Part shown: positions 63,101-64,000 of the stretch, piece by piece
Layout: each line of letters opens with the position of its first letter
Numbering within the stretch: position 1 is the stretch's first letter
Assembly (NCBI GenBank): GCA_004431415.1
Contig: QPMI01000633.1
Location: forward strand, 1 to 64,000
DNA: 64,000 nucleotides
Direction of reading: 5' to 3'
From: Cyanophora paradoxa
Lineage: Eukaryota; Glaucocystophyceae; Cyanophorales; Cyanophoraceae
The notes under the pieces: model-generated
What the model was told of the DNA's origin: nothing
The model's database searches: none
Seen by the model: only the letters and a program-made list of their open reading frames with translations
Position numbers and translations under genes: made by a program

Positions 63101-63104
63101 CAAA
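48116..63104 (+). CDS. Secreted CUB-EGF-beta-helix (Pmp-like) surface protein, cut at 63104
   Basis: Exons resolved: 48116-48152 (FCADAGSGGWNI), 48823-48971 (GPNSWGGFYGTYPNASNPMY), 49018-49087 (LVLGFTFLDLEFPGDTVTVY, CUB), 49332-49423 and 49492 on (FDGFGIFLLAGSW). A second CUB part (TVYDGPNESAPVLREWTASG) and an EGF-like exon CPACMNGATCRNGTCTCRPG with FAGTLC follow. SSDGCDCGCGG (to 50402) joins in frame to AYDPDCNEVQPAGGWCPSG (from 56332) across the intron that holds a retrotransposon. Then NQFFVSPRGNDVLGNGSWVN and VYVLPGRYKG open a right-handed beta-helix. It is built from Pmp-like repeats (FLNNSA, GGAI and NNTA variants), for example SFQGCVVLGNSAGGSGGGIA and SGGAVSLGNVTAS, running to 63104. 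There the coding pattern (GSGGAVNLNNATAT) stops at an AT-rich junction. Introns are 50-250 nt. It is likely an adhesin or cell-wall protein. Confidence 0.75.
48327..48480 (+). repeat. Poly-C tracts and (CA)n microsatellite in an intron
   Basis: C runs at 48327-48335, 48337-48354 and 48448-48463 flow into a CA repeat to 48480. The block lies in the intron 48153-48822 of the CUB gene. Confidence 0.8.
50458..50586 (+). repeat. Repeat A1 of the retrotransposon
   Basis: 129 bp, identical to A2 (52539-52667). It begins TATTGAATATGCGAGCG and contains the ATG (50534) of the gag ORF, so the first 17 gag codons lie within the repeat. Confidence 0.95.
50534..51720 (+). CDS. Gag-like protein with CCHC zinc knuckle
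   Basis: It opens with MIVRGTTFSLLSREAVK inside A1, then a hydrophobic LVVTLVLVVVVFSLLAAC segment and a Lys/Arg/Ser/Pro-rich part. A helical stretch (EYIKKQIQQGIDRGVESIRE, QLRFQLKG) ends at the stop at 51383-51385. The frame one base back continues without a break (LKQLEELKKKIDIRDKGGDK) to the zinc knuckle CFRCNQHGHHVKDC and a basic end WREKK at 51720. The -1 change at the CTTTGA overlap could be a one-base deletion or a programmed slip. The early hydrophobic segment is odd for a gag and may be a chance signal-like stretch. Confidence 0.7.
51721..52477 (+). other. Spacer between gag and the internal repeats, no gene seen
   Basis: About 0.76 kb with GTGTG/TGCATGTG-rich text and no coding pattern. 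It precedes B1 and should carry the 3' end of the gag transcript. Confidence 0.5.
52478..52538 (+). repeat. Repeat B1 of the retrotransposon
   Basis: 61 bp, identical to B2 (56249-56309), directly abutting A2. It ends GTGGCAGGCATAC. Confidence 0.95.
52539..52667 (+). repeat. Repeat A2 of the retrotransposon
   Basis: 129 bp, identical to A1. Its internal ATG (52615) opens the leader of the pol ORF. Confidence 0.95.
52615..54780 (+). CDS. Pol: reverse transcriptase and RNase H, with inferred leader intron
   Basis: A 56-codon ORF at 52615-52785 begins with the same 17 residues as gag. An intron 52778-52851 (GTCGTTGATAAG to AGCCACCAG) would fuse it in frame to SFVASCIREAWSQWKEIG, which otherwise has no ATG. 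RT motifs: KLRLIWDGRPTNQ, FTIDLESGYHHVPV and NYVDDWWF (catalytic YVDD near 53449). A -1 change at about 53580 leads to VAFLGFIVDSARMLFEVPGD. RNase H has LTTDASHLGAGAWI, SSWRELQAVLRAM and VRSDNSVTVAYINNGGG (D-E-D). A second -1 change at a T6 run (about 54323) leads to GPFDVDRMATAANAHLSRYF, typical of the DIRS group, ending at 54780. The frame changes mean either decay, sequencing deletions or slippage. Confidence 0.85.
54822..55958 (+). CDS. Tyrosine recombinase of the retrotransposon
   Basis: About 378 residues, the phage-integrase-fold recombinase that inserts the circular cDNA. Catalytic residues seen: Arg in FGLLRRGELVALRRQD, the HxxR box in HGLRRGGATALAAAG, Trp in AVGRWS, and the nucleophilic Tyr in YRRYIDSSE. 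The N-terminal part (LQRVHYYRENAIGDGTRGIY) resembles the SAM-like core-binding domain. It follows the pol ORF by 42 bp in another frame and is uninterrupted, unlike gag and pol. Confidence 0.9.
   Translation: MPDIAIAADVLLQRVHYYRENAIGDGTRGIYNRWVQLYEGHCAVHGFRIWPPEPSGLATMLVALADEEFSVSAVKQCYSALVHQTGLRLQPATAFAHPLVQQALQGIVRLCGRRAKQSKIVTAVHLEAIARAYLKAPSAKLLRAFVMLLTGFFGLLRRGELVALRRQDIQIRADRVVVFIVGSKTDRAHQGAQVVLGTVAQSVICPVRWFRAYWLTIQDLEPEAPLFGQLFRPSRPLAPASVAYVLRFAFEAAGLDATGITPHGLRRGGATALAAAGVPEELVQAVGRWSLLSDVYRRYIDSSERPPLAALMASPGSRYVPPLSCRQQASTPSRRGAASCPFVLVSSFACAGFAGAGYVALGQCKLRLTLSVHARVAN
55959..56248 (+). other. 3' noncoding part of the retrotransposon
   Basis: It contains a tandem duplication of CCCCTTTTGTTGCAAATTAG (56055-56074 and 56077-56096) and a CTGCTGCGTTCGCAGC repeat (about 55982 and 56025). 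It leads into B2. Confidence 0.6.
56249..56309 (+). repeat. Repeat B2 of the retrotransposon (right end)
   Basis: 61 bp, identical to B1. It ends GGCATAC and is followed directly by host intron sequence ATGGTGATATC. Confidence 0.95.
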
Positions 63105-63187
63105 CACATAAAGAAATACAAATTTAAATCCCTCCGCTTCGCGCTTCGCGCTTCGCTCCTGGATTTAAATTTGTATTTCTTTATGTG
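63105..63187. repeat. Perfect 27-bp inverted repeat (hairpin) at an AT-rich junction
   Basis: Arms 63105-63131 and 63161-63187 are perfect reverse complements (starting CACATAAAGAAATACAAATT). The 29-nt loop is made of CGCTTCG units. The left arm begins exactly where the beta-helix coding pattern stops. Confidence 0.95.
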
Positions 63188-64000
63188 TAAATTAATCGAA
63201 AATATTTAAAAAATAAATCAAAATGTTTAATAAAATCAATTAAATTTAAATAAATTCGATTAAATTAATTGGTATAATATCAATTAAATTATGATTTTAT
63301 GAAATTTATATAAAGTTTTGATAAATTACGTATTTCTCAATTGATTCAATGATATAAACGCGATTAATTTGTATTTAAATGTAAAATACGTATTTTGCGA
63401 TTGATATAAACGCGATTAATATGTATTTTATGCAAATTCGATATAATCTCGATTGAAGGAACATAAATTTATGATATAATCACGATTGAAGTAGTCCACC
63501 GCCCATTCTATCGTAAAACGCAAAAATTCACACAGAGTTGCATTATGTCCAATTAAACAATCGATGAGATTGCGGCATATTTTGTTGGAAGAGATGGTTA
63601 CTGCATTATGTCCAATTAAACAATCGATGAAATATCGGATGAAAATAATTCACTCGTTACTGCATTATGTCCAATTAAACAATCGTTGAGATTGCGGCGT
63701 ATTTTGTTGGAAGAGATGGTTACTGCATCAGGTCCAATTAAACAATCGATGAGATTCGGGTAAGCTTTTTACTGTATCGAAAATGACCCCAGAGTTGCAT
63801 TATGTCCAATTAAACAATTGATAAGATTGGATTCTGTTTTTTACTGTAAAAACATTGTATCTTAGGTGTATCAATCTCAATTGAATTAATCGATGTAATT
63901 TTGTTGGAAGAGATGGTTACAGCATTATGTCCAATTAAACAATCGATGAGATTTCGCTGAGATGAAAACGGTTAGGCACTTTTTTATCGTGATCGGCGGA
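63188..64000. other. Very AT-rich segment with spaced repeats, no ORF
   Basis: Roughly a quarter to a third GC, against more than half elsewhere. It is rich in ATTAAATTAAT and CGATTGATATAA words. From 63540 six copies of a 31-bp unit, GCATTATGTCCAATTAAACA followed by ATCGATGAGAT, occur at 63540, 63603, 63662, 63725, 63797 and 63922. Three copies are preceded by ATTTTGTTGGAAGAGATGG. No reading frame over 60 codons exists. It may be foreign or organellar DNA continuing past the window. Confidence 0.8.

Noticed and set aside
63540-63952. CRISPR-like array (31-bp repeats about 60 bp apart)
   Set aside because: The genome is eukaryotic, spacing is uneven (59-125 bp), parts of the spacers are themselves repeated and no cas genes are present. 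An iteron or tandem-repeat explanation fits better.
63188-64000. Telomere or subtelomere at the right end
   Set aside because: No TTAGGG- or TTTAGGG-like arrays are present. The repeats are AT-rich 31-bp units, and the contig continues past the window edge.

Overview
The window is nuclear DNA from an intron-dense, very GC-rich unicellular eukaryote. Nearly every recognisable protein is split by spliceosomal introns of about 40-110 nt, so the longest open frames are often not genes. About half of the introns I resolved start with GC instead of GT and most have a CTGAC/CTGAG-like branch site 15-30 nt before the AG. A GC-rich microalga (pelagophyte- or haptophyte-like) is my best guess from composition, intron style and gene content (large surface proteins with CUB, IPT/TIG, NHL and beta-helix repeats); this is inference, not proof.

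Layout. 1-1.7 kb: 3' end of a Ser/Pro-rich gene. 2.1-4.9 kb (minus): a 2-Cys peroxiredoxin and a multi-pass membrane protein. 5.6-10.4 kb: prolyl-tRNA synthetase (minus) back to back with spliceosomal SmB (plus). 11.2-15.2 kb (minus): an acidic coiled-coil protein and a SET-domain protein. 15.5-24.3 kb (plus): an unknown protein and a CSB/ERCC6 (Rad26) SNF2 ATPase of transcription-coupled repair. 26-28.6 kb (minus): a Cys-rich protein with a probable pseudokinase. 29.2-32.9 kb (minus): CDC48/p97. 33.4-34.4 kb (minus): a MAPR/PGRMC cytochrome-b5-like protein. 34.6-43.0 kb (plus): a giant receptor-like gene with signal peptide, NHL propeller, IPT/TIG repeats, about ten membrane spans and a Ser/Pro tail.

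From 43 kb the DNA is less GC-rich and holds mobile elements. 43370-47164 is a cut-and-paste element with 145-bp terminal inverted repeats, TG..CA ends, a 5-bp target duplication (GAGAT) and a decayed, spliced rve-type integrase with a Cys-rich tail. From 48.1 to 63.1 kb runs a secreted CUB-EGF-beta-helix (Pmp-like) gene. One of its 77-nt introns contains a complete 5852-bp tyrosine-recombinase retrotransposon (50458-56309) with split direct repeats. Unusually, the internal B1-A2 repeat pair lies between gag and pol, and the A repeat gives both ORFs the same 17-residue start.

At 63105 the beta-helix gene is cut in mid-exon by a perfect 27-bp inverted repeat followed by about 0.8 kb of very AT-rich, repeat-bearing DNA without ORFs, either a foreign insertion or an assembly join. 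The strongest leads for new biology are the retrotransposon layout, the TIR-like motifs in the integrase introns, the NHL-IPT membrane receptor and the AT-rich junction.
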